From NCBI GenBank assembly GCA_003353795.1, contig PIVY01000025.1, positions 1 through 38,125 of the forward strand: 38,125 nt of DNA, written 5' to 3'. This DNA is from a bacterium (GTDB taxonomy: Bacteria > Krumholzibacteriota > Krumholzibacteriia > LZORAL124-64-63). Both the position numbers and the translations under genes were made by a program. A model generated the notes under the pieces. That model saw nothing but the letters and a program-made list of their open reading frames with translations. It made no database searches and was not told the DNA's origin. Below are positions 14,306 through 18,886 of this stretch, in pieces (positions within the stretch are counted from its first letter, which is position 1; every line of letters begins with the position of its first letter).

Positions 14306-14509
14306 TCATTCGGCCAAGGCCGGATCCATCGGGCGTTCGCAAGCGCACGTCGTCACGAGCTGCCAGTCCGTGTGCATCGCTGGGGCTCCGTATCCTTCAT
14401 CAATGCCAGTGCCCACGTCGATCCACTCCGTAAGCACATACTCCCAACAATCAGGGCAGACTACCATGGGCGGTTCGGCGGTCGGCCTTGGGGCGTGGGA
14501 GGGGATCAT
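14306..14509 (-). CDS. 67-residue protein with split Cys clusters
   Basis: ATG 14509 overlaps the preceding stop (ATGA). VVCPDCWEYVLTEWIDV near residue 17 and CACERP near the C-terminus provide CxxC and CxC pairs that could hold one zinc. No family is recognised. Confidence 0.6.
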   Translation of the reverse strand: MIPSHAPRPTAEPPMVVCPDCWEYVLTEWIDVGTGIDEGYGAPAMHTDWQLVTTCACERPMDPALAE

Positions 14510-14811
14510 GGCTTCGCCTGTGCGATTGCGGCAACGGCCCTGTTGATCGCAGAAGATTGCTCTTCCAGCATTTCCCGTCCCTCCGGCGAGGGTTCGCCCA
14601 TCGCCTCTGCGTAGGCGAGTCGTGCAAACTGCGACACATCTACGCACGCCGCCAGCAGTTCGTCCCGCTGATCGCGAAGGGCGGTGTTGGCTTTCTCGGA
14701 TTGTGCCGCCCACTCCACAGCAACATCAGCCCATTGAGCCAGAGCGCCTATCCGCTTCGCGTGTTCATGCAGTGCTTTGAGGTTTGTGGCATCGACTGGA
14801 ACCGTTGTCAT
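14506..14811 (-). CDS. 101-residue helical protein, unknown function
   Basis: ATG 14811 overlaps the upstream stop (ATGA). The product is almost entirely helical with heptad-like Ala/Leu spacing (AKRIGALAQWADVAVEWAAQSEKANTALRDQRDELLAACVDV), suggesting a coiled coil. Structural or regulatory roles are both possible. No family is recognised. Confidence 0.65.
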   Translation of the reverse strand: MTTVPVDATNLKALHEHAKRIGALAQWADVAVEWAAQSEKANTALRDQRDELLAACVDVSQFARLAYAEAMGEPSPEGREMLEEQSSAINRAVAAIAQAKP

Positions 14812-14975
14812 CGCTCCAACTCCTCTTTCGGGTCTGTGACGATCCCGCCGTGCTGGTCGAAGTGGCTCAGGGCCAAGCGTCTGTCCTCGAAGCCGGCCGG
14901 CAGTGCATCGTCGCCTCGGATCAGCAGGCTTGCGAAGTGCATCGCCAGGGCGTGCTCGGGGGTGAGTGGCTTCAT
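14808..14975 (-). CDS. 55-residue protein, unknown function
   Basis: Translated by eye from ATG 14975, which overlaps the upstream stop (ATGA); its own stop overlaps the next start. The sequence begins MKPLTPEHALAMHFASLLIR and ends with the acidic IVTDPKEELER. The N-terminal helix is amphipathic. No family is recognised. Confidence 0.55.
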   Translation of the reverse strand: MKPLTPEHALAMHFASLLIRGDDALPAGFEDRRLALSHFDQHGGIVTDPKEELER

Positions 14976-15196
14976 GCGTGCGTCTCCGCCCCATCAAAAA
15001 TATCATGTCCAATCACGTCAAGGATGCCATACTTGCCTTTGCCTGTTTTTCCCAACGTATCTTCACAGGAATGAAACTGCCGCCATATCGGAAGCGGCAG
15101 GCCGGTTGAGGGGTCACGATGATAAATGCTGGTGGTATCGGCGGCCACACGTTTGAACTCGCCACATCTGCGGCACTTCACTACGATCATAATCAT
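14972..15196 (-). CDS. 74-residue possible zinc protein
   Basis: ATG 15196 overlaps the previous stop. VVKCRRCGEFKRVAADT forms a CxxC knuckle at the N-terminus and one more Cys follows in QFHSCEDTLGK, so one zinc might be bound. The rest is short and Gly/Asp-rich. No family is recognised. Confidence 0.6.
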   Translation of the reverse strand: MIMIVVKCRRCGEFKRVAADTTSIYHRDPSTGLPLPIWRQFHSCEDTLGKTGKGKYGILDVIGHDIFDGAETHA

Positions 15197-15414
15197 GCCA
15201 ACGCCTCCTCGACCTTCGCCGTCATAGCATGCGTCGAGGCCAGCAGCCGGGCTCTCGTGGCCATGTGCTTCGTCACAAGCTGCTCCTGGTCCGTCTCGAT
15301 AGCCGACGCCAGGGCGTCATTGGCCGCGTCGAAGTCGGCCCGCCGCGTGACTCGGATGTGCGACAGGCCGCTCCCGTCGCCTACGATGATGCTGCTCTTC
15401 TTTCGCTTCGCCAT
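15193..15414 (-). CDS. 73-residue basic N-terminal, helical protein
   Basis: ATG 15414 has an AAAGG SD. It starts MAKRKKSSIIVGDG, a basic then beta-turn motif, followed by a long helix with many Ala, Glu and Thr (FDAANDALASAIETDQEQL). It sits directly downstream of the XRE regulator. It could be a partner or a small DNA-binding protein. No family is recognised. Confidence 0.6.
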   Translation of the reverse strand: MAKRKKSSIIVGDGSGLSHIRVTRRADFDAANDALASAIETDQEQLVTKHMATRARLLASTHAMTAKVEEALA

Positions 15415-15472
15415 GATGCACCTTTCCGTTGTGCCCCAGAGCCCGTTAGGTCTCACGGGGCGAGGTTGCTTG

Positions 15473-15712
15473 TCAGTCCCCGCCGCGGCCCTCCGTAGCC
15501 GCGGTCGGGTTCTCGACGAGACGCACCCGGAGCGTGCAGTCCAGGGCGTCGGCTATCTTGCCCACCGTGGCAAGAGTTGGGTTCTGGTTGCTGCCGGTTT
15601 CCAGTTCCGCGATCCGGCTCTGCGTCAGCCCGCACAGGTTCGCAAGCTGGGCCTGCGTGGCGTTGCGGCGTCGGCGTTTGCTGCGGATCTGTTCGGCGAG
15701 CGTGTGGGTCAT
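15473..15712 (-). CDS. XRE/Cro-type helix-turn-helix regulator
   Basis: 79 residues. A compact HTH_3 domain covers most of the protein: LAEQIRSKRRRRNATQAQLANLCGLTQSRIAELETGSNQNPTL, with the recognition helix around TQSRIAELE, then VGKIADALD. Such small XRE proteins are Cro/CI-like repressors or antitoxins; no toxin partner is obvious next door. ATG 15712 sits just after the membrane peptide gene driven by the palindrome-containing promoter at 15892-15919, so negative autoregulation is plausible. Confidence 0.83.
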   Translation of the reverse strand: MTHTLAEQIRSKRRRRNATQAQLANLCGLTQSRIAELETGSNQNPTLATVGKIADALDCTLRVRLVENPTAATEGRGGD

Positions 15713-15722
15713 TGCCGTGGCC

Positions 15723-15866
15723 TTAGAGCAGGGCGATGGCGATAACGAGCAGGATGCCAGCAACGCAGCCAGCGATCAGCTTGATGCCGATCATCACTTC
15801 GCGGTCGCGGTCTTCGTCGTAGTCGTTCATGGTCTTGTCCTTGTTGGTGTCGTTCGTGTTGGTCAT
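15723..15866 (-). CDS. 47-residue single-pass membrane peptide
   Basis: Translated by eye from ATG 15866 (SD AAGGAC). The N-terminal half is very polar and Asp/Asn/Lys-rich (NDTNKDKTMNDYDEDRDRE); the second half is one hydrophobic helix (KLIAGCVAGILLVIAIALL). It is the first gene after the strong promoter at 15892-15919 and lies directly upstream of the XRE regulator. It may be an early host-takeover or exclusion peptide, but no family is recognised. Confidence 0.65.
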   Translation of the reverse strand: MTNTNDTNKDKTMNDYDEDRDREVMIGIKLIAGCVAGILLVIAIALL

Positions 15867-15891
15867 GGTGTTGTCCTTGCCTGTCTACTCT

Positions 15892-15919
15892 ATTATACGC
15901 TTAAGCGGATAGAAGGCAA
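15892..15919 (-). promoter_or_regulatory. Strong promoter TTGCCT-N16-TATAAT with palindromic operator
   Basis: On the minus strand a perfect TATAAT (15897-15892) lies 16 nt from TTGCCT (15919-15914). The spacer holds the perfect 10-bp palindrome CGCTTAAGCG (15898-15907), directly abutting the -10. An A-run (15945-15951) upstream resembles an UP element. The palindrome is a likely repressor site; the nearby XRE protein is the obvious candidate binder. The leader is about 20 nt. Confidence 0.78.
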
Positions 15920-16011
15920 CAGGGAATCCAAGATAAATCGAATCTTTTTTTCAGGGGCGTTTTCATTGGGCTTTATGGGCGACGGTTAGATGGGAGTGCA
16001 AGTTTGTCTTG

Positions 16012-16031
16012 AAAAAGTCGGGCCTGGGGCC
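16012..16031 (-). terminator. Weak terminator-like hairpin
   Basis: On the minus strand a short stem (GGCC, loop CCA, GGCC) is followed after CGAC by five T. It lies 28 nt after the HNH stop at 16059. The stem is only 4 bp and the T run is offset, so it could be coincidental. The rest of the gap 15867-16058 holds only the promoter region. Confidence 0.25.
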
Positions 16032-16058
16032 TAACAGGACATCTGGTATTCAGCACAC

Positions 16059-16364
16059 TCAGTCGTCAAGGAACTTCCACCAGCCAACCCACGGGCCTCG
16101 TCCCATCTCTCCGAACTTGAAGTCGTCGGTTATCTCTGGCGGGGCGGGAACCTCTCGCATCGCATCTATGTGCAGCAGGCGATGATGGCTGTGGCAAAGC
16201 CACCGCACGTCAAGCGGCAGAGAGTAGTCTTCATGATGAGCTACTGCCTCACCGCCGCATATCTCGCAGGGCTGTCGCTGTAGCGATCCGTTGACGATGG
16301 CGGTACGCACCCTCGAGTGCGCCCGCTCTTTGTACCTCTTAATGTCACAGCATTGCTTTGCCAT
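16059..16364 (-). CDS. Small HNH endonuclease
   Basis: 101 residues. Zinc/HNH pattern: CEICGGEAVAHHEDYSLPLDVRWLCHSHHRLLH, with CxxC, the AHH catalytic pair and CxxHH. This is the short HNH type frequent in phages near tRNA and RNA loci, often mobile (homing-like), though some act in packaging. ATG 16364 has a GGGAG SD. It lies directly downstream of the structured RNA region, so it may be a selfish insert at that site or use the region as its leader. Confidence 0.82.
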   Translation of the reverse strand: MAKQCCDIKRYKERAHSRVRTAIVNGSLQRQPCEICGGEAVAHHEDYSLPLDVRWLCHSHHRLLHIDAMREVPAPPEITDDFKFGEMGRGPWVGWWKFLDD

Positions 16365-16382
16365 ACCCTGTCTCCCTGTGCT

Positions 16383-16404
16383 TCGCTATCTAGTTGTCAA
16401 AGAG
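16383..16404 (-). promoter_or_regulatory. boxA-like sequence ahead of the HNH gene
   Basis: The minus strand reads CTCTTTGACAACTAGATAGC just before the HNH gene. It resembles bacterial rrn/phage boxA antitermination elements (CTCTTTrAmAACT). A related copy (CACTTGAAAACTGAATACGA) lies at 16583-16603, directly after the T-arm element. TTGACA here has no matching -10, so I do not call a promoter. Confidence 0.35.
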
Positions 16405-16456
16405 GTGCTGCGTGGCGTGTGGAGCCACTGCGACCGAGCCCCGCCCGGTGCAGAAC

Positions 16457-16587
16457 ACGAGAGGCGGGCCGGGGAACGGGTGGCGTTCAGCATTCCCAGA
16501 ATCCCAGACGCACGACTAAGCCCGGCTGGCCTTCTTTCGGACGTTGTGCCGTGTCGCCGCGTGGCTTTCCACGCCGCCGCCTCTCGT
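16457..16587 (-). ncRNA. Folded intergenic RNA segment closed by an 11-bp stem
   Basis: ACGAGAGGCGG (16457-16467) and CCGCCTCTCGT (16577-16587) are perfect complements enclosing about 109 nt. Inside is a perfect 6-bp hairpin (GCGTGG, AAAG, CCACGC; 16559-16574) and a GGGAA/TTCCC stem. No open frame with an SD lies here. Whether it is an independent RNA or part of a long transcript from 16857 is unknown. Confidence 0.45.
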
Positions 16588-16603
16588 ATTCAGTTTTCAA
16601 GTG
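16583..16603 (-). promoter_or_regulatory. Second boxA-like repeat after the T-arm element
   Basis: The minus strand reads CACTTGAAAACTGAATACGA, immediately after the 9-bp outer stem of the 16603-16696 element. It shares TTGAmAACTrrATA with the copy at 16383-16404. TTGAAAACT-type motifs are typical of boxA in rRNA spacers, where they recruit Nus factors. Function here is inferred only. Confidence 0.3.
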
Positions 16604-16696
16604 CTGGCGTGACCACTCGGGGCGGGACTTGAACCCGCAACTCCGGCTTGCCGGGCTTTACCTGCGTGGTGTTCATTAAGCTACCCGCACGCCAGC
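16603..16696 (-). ncRNA. T-arm-bearing tRNA-like RNA with remodelled arms
   Basis: The ends form a perfect 9-bp stem, GCTGGCGTG (16603-16611 on plus) with CACGCCAGC (16688-16696), stacked on ACCAC/GTGGT (16612-16616 with 16666-16670). Inside are a canonical T arm (GCGGG, TTCAAGT, CCCGC) and a CCGG-CAAG-CCGG hairpin where an anticodon arm would be, with a 4-nt loop instead of 7. The sequence GCTTAATG...GGTAAAGC resembles a D arm interrupted by 11 nt. No usable anticodon is present and CCA is not encoded. It is clearly tRNA-derived or tRNA-mimicking, but not a normal tRNA. Confidence 0.6.
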
Positions 16697-16705
16697 GTAG
16701 GTTGT

Positions 16706-16766
16706 CCGGCACCGCGCCAGGTCGGCCCTGGGGGAAGCCGATGCTATGGGGCGGCTGCGGTGCCGG
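16706..16766 (-). ncRNA. Three-way-junction RNA element
   Basis: A perfect 10-bp closing stem (CCGGCACCGC 16706-16715 with GCGGTGCCGG 16757-16766) encloses two 5-bp hairpins: CCAGG/CCTGG (16717-16721, 16727-16731; 5-nt loop) and AGCCG/CGGCT (16736-16740, 16752-16756; 11-nt loop). The second hairpin abuts the closing stem with no gap. The 61-nt layout resembles a small aptamer, ribozyme or tRNA-like fold, but I match it to no known class. It lies just downstream of the terminator of the predicted small RNA. Confidence 0.6.
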
Positions 16767-16775
16767 GGGTGGTGC

Positions 16776-16797
16776 AAAACAAAGGCGGCACCGCCCG
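16776..16797 (-). terminator. Rho-independent terminator of the small RNA
   Basis: On the minus strand GGCGG and CCGCC close a tight GC-rich hairpin (GGCGGTGCCGCC, 16795-16784), followed directly by TTTGTTTT (16783-16776). It is the clearest intrinsic terminator in the window. The loop-side sequence GCGGTGCCG recurs in the closing stem of the three-way junction downstream. Confidence 0.72.
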
Positions 16798-16857
16798 GAT
16801 CACTGGGAGGTGTATCCGTGCGGGCCGCCGGTCTGTATGTCCCAGTGATCTTCATCG
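16776..16857 (-). ncRNA. Predicted ~80-nt small RNA with own promoter and terminator
   Basis: A transcript starting near 16857 and ending in the T run at 16776 would contain an 11-bp perfect stem (GATCACTGGGA, 16850-16840, with TCCCAGTGATC, 16808-16798). Its apical part has a symmetric internal loop carrying AUACA on both strands, then a 6-bp CCGGCG/CGC-A-CGG stem with a GCC loop, and it is followed at once by the terminator hairpin. Promoter, fold and terminator occupy about 115 bp between the exit genes and the HNH gene. A 57-codon frame crosses it but lacks a good SD and is Arg/Pro/Ala-rich like a shadow frame. Target and role are unknown. Confidence 0.65.
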
Positions 16858-16863
16858 CCTGTA

Positions 16864-16892
16864 ATCGTAGGCCGTCCCAGGTGTCCAGTCAA
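16864..16892 (-). promoter_or_regulatory. Sigma70-type promoter TTGACT-N17-TACGAT
   Basis: On the minus strand TTGACT (16892-16887) and TACGAT (16869-16864) are exactly 17 nt apart. The predicted start near 16857 is 7 nt before the 11-bp stem of the small RNA. No gene with a good SD begins nearby, which supports a non-coding product. Confidence 0.72.
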
Positions 16893-16905
16893 GCATAATT
16901 CCGAA

Positions 16906-16935
16906 CCGCCCCCGCCCGTACGGGCACGAGGGCGG
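16906..16935 (-). terminator. Strong GC hairpin after the exit genes
   Basis: CCGCCC (16906-16911) pairs with GGGCGG (16930-16935), and the perfect palindrome GCCCGTACGGGC lies inside. It sits 16 nt after the stop at 16952 and just upstream of the small-RNA promoter. The T run is poor, so intrinsic termination is uncertain, but it would separate the late operon from the RNA locus. Confidence 0.4.
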
Positions 16936-16951
16936 GCCGGAAAGGAGGAGA

Positions 16952-17191
16952 CTAGCTGGGCTTACTACTACCTCCGCCGCCAACGAAGAAGCCGATCGCG
17001 GCCAGGCACAGGGCCTTGACGATCACCCACGCCCGGTCGCCGAACGTCTTCTGGCTCTGGGCGATGCCGTCGATCTTCGTGCTCACGCTCTTGAGGCTGC
17101 CCTGGATCGTGCCAAGGTCACGCTGGATGCGTCCGAACTCGTCGGCACAATGCTGCGGGATGCGGCCGTTGCTTTGGTCACAGTCACTCAT
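16952..17191 (-). CDS. XhlA-like holin-associated protein
   Basis: 79 residues: a polar coiled-coil-like N-terminal half (FGRIQRDLGTIQGSLKSVSTKIDGIAQSQKTFGDR) followed by one membrane helix (AWVIVKALCLAAIGFFVGG). This layout matches haemolysin XhlA-type proteins that work with holins in lysis. ATG 17191 has a GGAGGAAAG SD after a CCGGCC/GGCCGG hairpin. It is the last gene of the structural/exit operon, a usual place for lysis genes. Confidence 0.65.
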   Translation of the reverse strand: MSDCDQSNGRIPQHCADEFGRIQRDLGTIQGSLKSVSTKIDGIAQSQKTFGDRAWVIVKALCLAAIGFFVGGGGSSKPS

Positions 17192-17229
17192 TGTTCTTTC
17201 CTCCGGCCACGGGCCGGCAGCGGTGTCGG

Positions 17230-17406
17230 TTACAGCTTGCCGATAGCGGCCCGTCCGGTCATAGCCAGCACGAGTGCCGTGATGCGGTCGGCGGCGGCCG
17301 GCAGTTCGATCTCGCCAGTAGCCCAGGCGACCACGCACGTGAGGATGCCAGCGGCTGCGATCAGGTACGTCTTGTAGCCCTTGAGGGCCTTGCGTATCTT
17401 GTCCAT
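17230..17406 (-). CDS. 58-residue holin-like membrane protein
   Basis: Translated by eye from ATG 17406. The sequence MDKIRKALKGYKTYLIAAAG, then ILTCVVAWATGEI, an amphipathic helix and RAAIGKL match the 'KGYKTYL..A.GIL..V......G......L..A..R..I' pattern of small phage membrane proteins often found in lysis cassettes. One clear membrane helix and a weaker second one. It lies beside the XhlA-like gene, consistent with a lysis role, which remains inferred. Confidence 0.65.
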   Translation of the reverse strand: MDKIRKALKGYKTYLIAAAGILTCVVAWATGEIELPAAADRITALVLAMTGRAAIGKL

Positions 17407-17417
17407 CTTTCCATCTC

Positions 17418-17717
17418 CTAAAGGGCTGCGAGGATCATCGGCTTGGCGACGGCCAGGGCCTTGTCCACGATCAGCATCACGAGTTCGGCGGAATCCACAA
17501 GGTTCTCCGTCCGCTCGGCCAGGGCCTGATACTCCGCGTCGTTGGGCTCGAGACTCTCCAGGATGGGCGTAGAGAGCGTTTGAGCGTTGGCAGCGACCAA
17601 GGAGTCATAGGAATCGAACACGCCCGCAGAGGGCGTTTCCGGACCCTTGACGGTCGCAGCGGCTACGATCTTCGCCGCGGCATCCGCCACGGTCTTCTTC
17701 AGTGCTTCCTTGTCCAT
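17418..17717 (-). CDS. 99-residue helical protein, unknown function
   Basis: ATG 17717 begins MDKEALKKTVADAAAKIVAAATVKGPETPSAGVFDSYDSL; the C-terminus is a hydrophobic helix (LVMLIVDKALAVAKPMILAAL). It is Ala-rich with few aromatic residues. It could be a soluble lysis or tail-tip accessory, but no family is recognised. Confidence 0.65.
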   Translation of the reverse strand: MDKEALKKTVADAAAKIVAAATVKGPETPSAGVFDSYDSLVAANAQTLSTPILESLEPNDAEYQALAERTENLVDSAELVMLIVDKALAVAKPMILAAL

Positions 17718-17718
17718 G

Positions 17719-18225
17719 TTACTCGCCTTTCCGTTGTGCTTCGATCACGCTCTGGATCATGCCCTGCAACTGGTCCAGCCGGGCCCGAACCTCTTCCTTC
17801 TCGCCCCAGGCCTCCGCGGCCCGTACCATGCCGACAAGGCACTTGCGGATCTCCTCGCGGTTGCGGGCGGCCACGGCAGAGGCGTCGGACAGATCCTTGG
17901 CGGTCTTGATCCGCAACTCGACGTGGGCAACCACACGATCCCGGAAGCCCTTCCAGTCCGCGGGCGTCATCTTCTTTGCCTTCTCGACGGCCCCGGTCAG
18001 TGCTGCCAGTTCCGCATCCCGGGCGAGGCCGTGCACCTTACCCAGCTTGTCGATCAAGGCTGCCGTATTGCGGGCCTCGATCTCCAGCCCGGTCCCGGCT
18101 CGGTTCGCCCAGTCGCGGGTAAGCTGCGGAGCCCCGCACCCGCACACCACGCCCGACAGGATGACGGCGATGAACGCCACCGCTACCACCTGGCAGGGCC
18201 ACTCGATGATCCGTCTGATTCTCAT
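17719..18225 (-). CDS. Putative lipoprotein with coiled coil; possible spanin-like partner
   Basis: 168 residues. The N-terminus is basic (MRIRRIIEWP), then a hydrophobic stretch ending in VVCGCGAP, a lipobox-like site at one of two Cys. The rest is long charged helices (AELAALTGAVEKAKK; NREEIRKCLVGMVRAAEAWGEKEEVRARLDQLQ). ATG 18225 overlaps the stop of the 40-residue membrane gene (ATGA). A lipoprotein with a periplasmic coiled coil next to lysis genes recalls outer-membrane spanins, but it is longer than usual. Confidence 0.6.
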   Translation of the reverse strand: MRIRRIIEWPCQVVAVAFIAVILSGVVCGCGAPQLTRDWANRAGTGLEIEARNTAALIDKLGKVHGLARDAELAALTGAVEKAKKMTPADWKGFRDRVVAHVELRIKTAKDLSDASAVAARNREEIRKCLVGMVRAAEAWGEKEEVRARLDQLQGMIQSVIEAQRKGE

Positions 18226-18344
18226 GTCTCAATCCTTTCCGTTTCGGCTTTCCGCCGGGTCAACCCGAATCGGCCGACCAATAGGCCGATCAGTAATCCA
18301 GTCAATCCCGCGATCAGTGCAATGGAGTTGATGTATAGTGTCAT
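18222..18344 (-). CDS. 40-residue single-pass membrane peptide
   Basis: ATG 18344 overlaps the upstream stop (ATGA). One strong membrane helix (NSIALIAGLTGLLIGLLVG) is followed by a basic/acidic tail (RRKAETERIET). Coupling with the lipoprotein gene suggests joint function, perhaps in membrane disruption. No family is recognised. Confidence 0.6.
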   Translation of the reverse strand: MTLYINSIALIAGLTGLLIGLLVGRFGLTRRKAETERIET

Positions 18345-18886
18345 GTGCTCTCCTTGGCGACCGCGGGCTGAGGCCCATGCCTCGGTTCGTGCATCGCCCA
18401 TCCGGCCTGCTCTATTGTAAACCCCGCCGCCGTCACGGCAGAGCAGAGGTGTTTGCAGAGGCACGATGTCACGCGGGTATGTTTCTCATTATACCCCCAT
18501 CGAAACCACACCGGGCCGGTCGCTTCGAGAACCTCTCGCCGGGTACGCCATAACCCGGCGTGGATGACGCCGGGATCATCCCATGATGTCTCGCGGCCCG
18601 TTGGGTATTTGCAGCCGACTACATCGGCGGACGCTTCCCAAAACGCAGCCGTCCGGCTGACGTGAGGGCGGATGTCGCTGTCCACAAAGACAAACTTCTT
18701 ATGACCCGTCTCTAGTGCCAGTTGGGTCGATTGATTATACTGGCACGCCTCATTCCTCTGGCTCGCGTCGTGGAACAGGATGTGATCCCACACGCCCATA
18801 TCGTACAGCCACACCGCAAGCTCCCGCGACATCATCGCCCGGGGTGCGTCGTTGACGATAAAGAGATGGTCGGAGGGATGCTCCAT
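18341..18886 (-). CDS. GT-A-type glycosyltransferase-like protein in the tail module
   Basis: 181 residues. A Rossmann-like start (HLFIVNDAPRAMMSRELAVWLY) leads to FVFVDSDIRPH, a DxD-type metal/nucleotide-sugar motif near residue 70, then WDDPGVIHAGLWRTRREVLEATGPVWF and a late HEPRH that could complete the metal site. This fits a small GT-A glycosyltransferase. ATG 18886 overlaps the collar-fibre stop (TGATG). Placement right after tail fibre genes suggests fibre or host-receptor modification, but the acceptor is not visible. Confidence 0.65.
   Translation of the reverse strand: MEHPSDHLFIVNDAPRAMMSRELAVWLYDMGVWDHILFHDASQRNEACQYNQSTQLALETGHKKFVFVDSDIRPHVSRTAAFWEASADVVGCKYPTGRETSWDDPGVIHAGLWRTRREVLEATGPVWFRWGYNEKHTRVTSCLCKHLCSAVTAAGFTIEQAGWAMHEPRHGPQPAVAKEST

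Noticed and set aside
16395..16400. TTGACA as a -35 box ahead of the HNH gene
   Set aside because: No acceptable -10 at 15-19 nt; the motif fits a boxA-like element better.
16680..16855. 57-codon minus-strand frame across the small RNA, terminator and three-way junction
   Set aside because: No well-spaced SD, Arg/Pro/Ala-rich composition typical of shadow frames, and it would be interrupted by a strong terminator.
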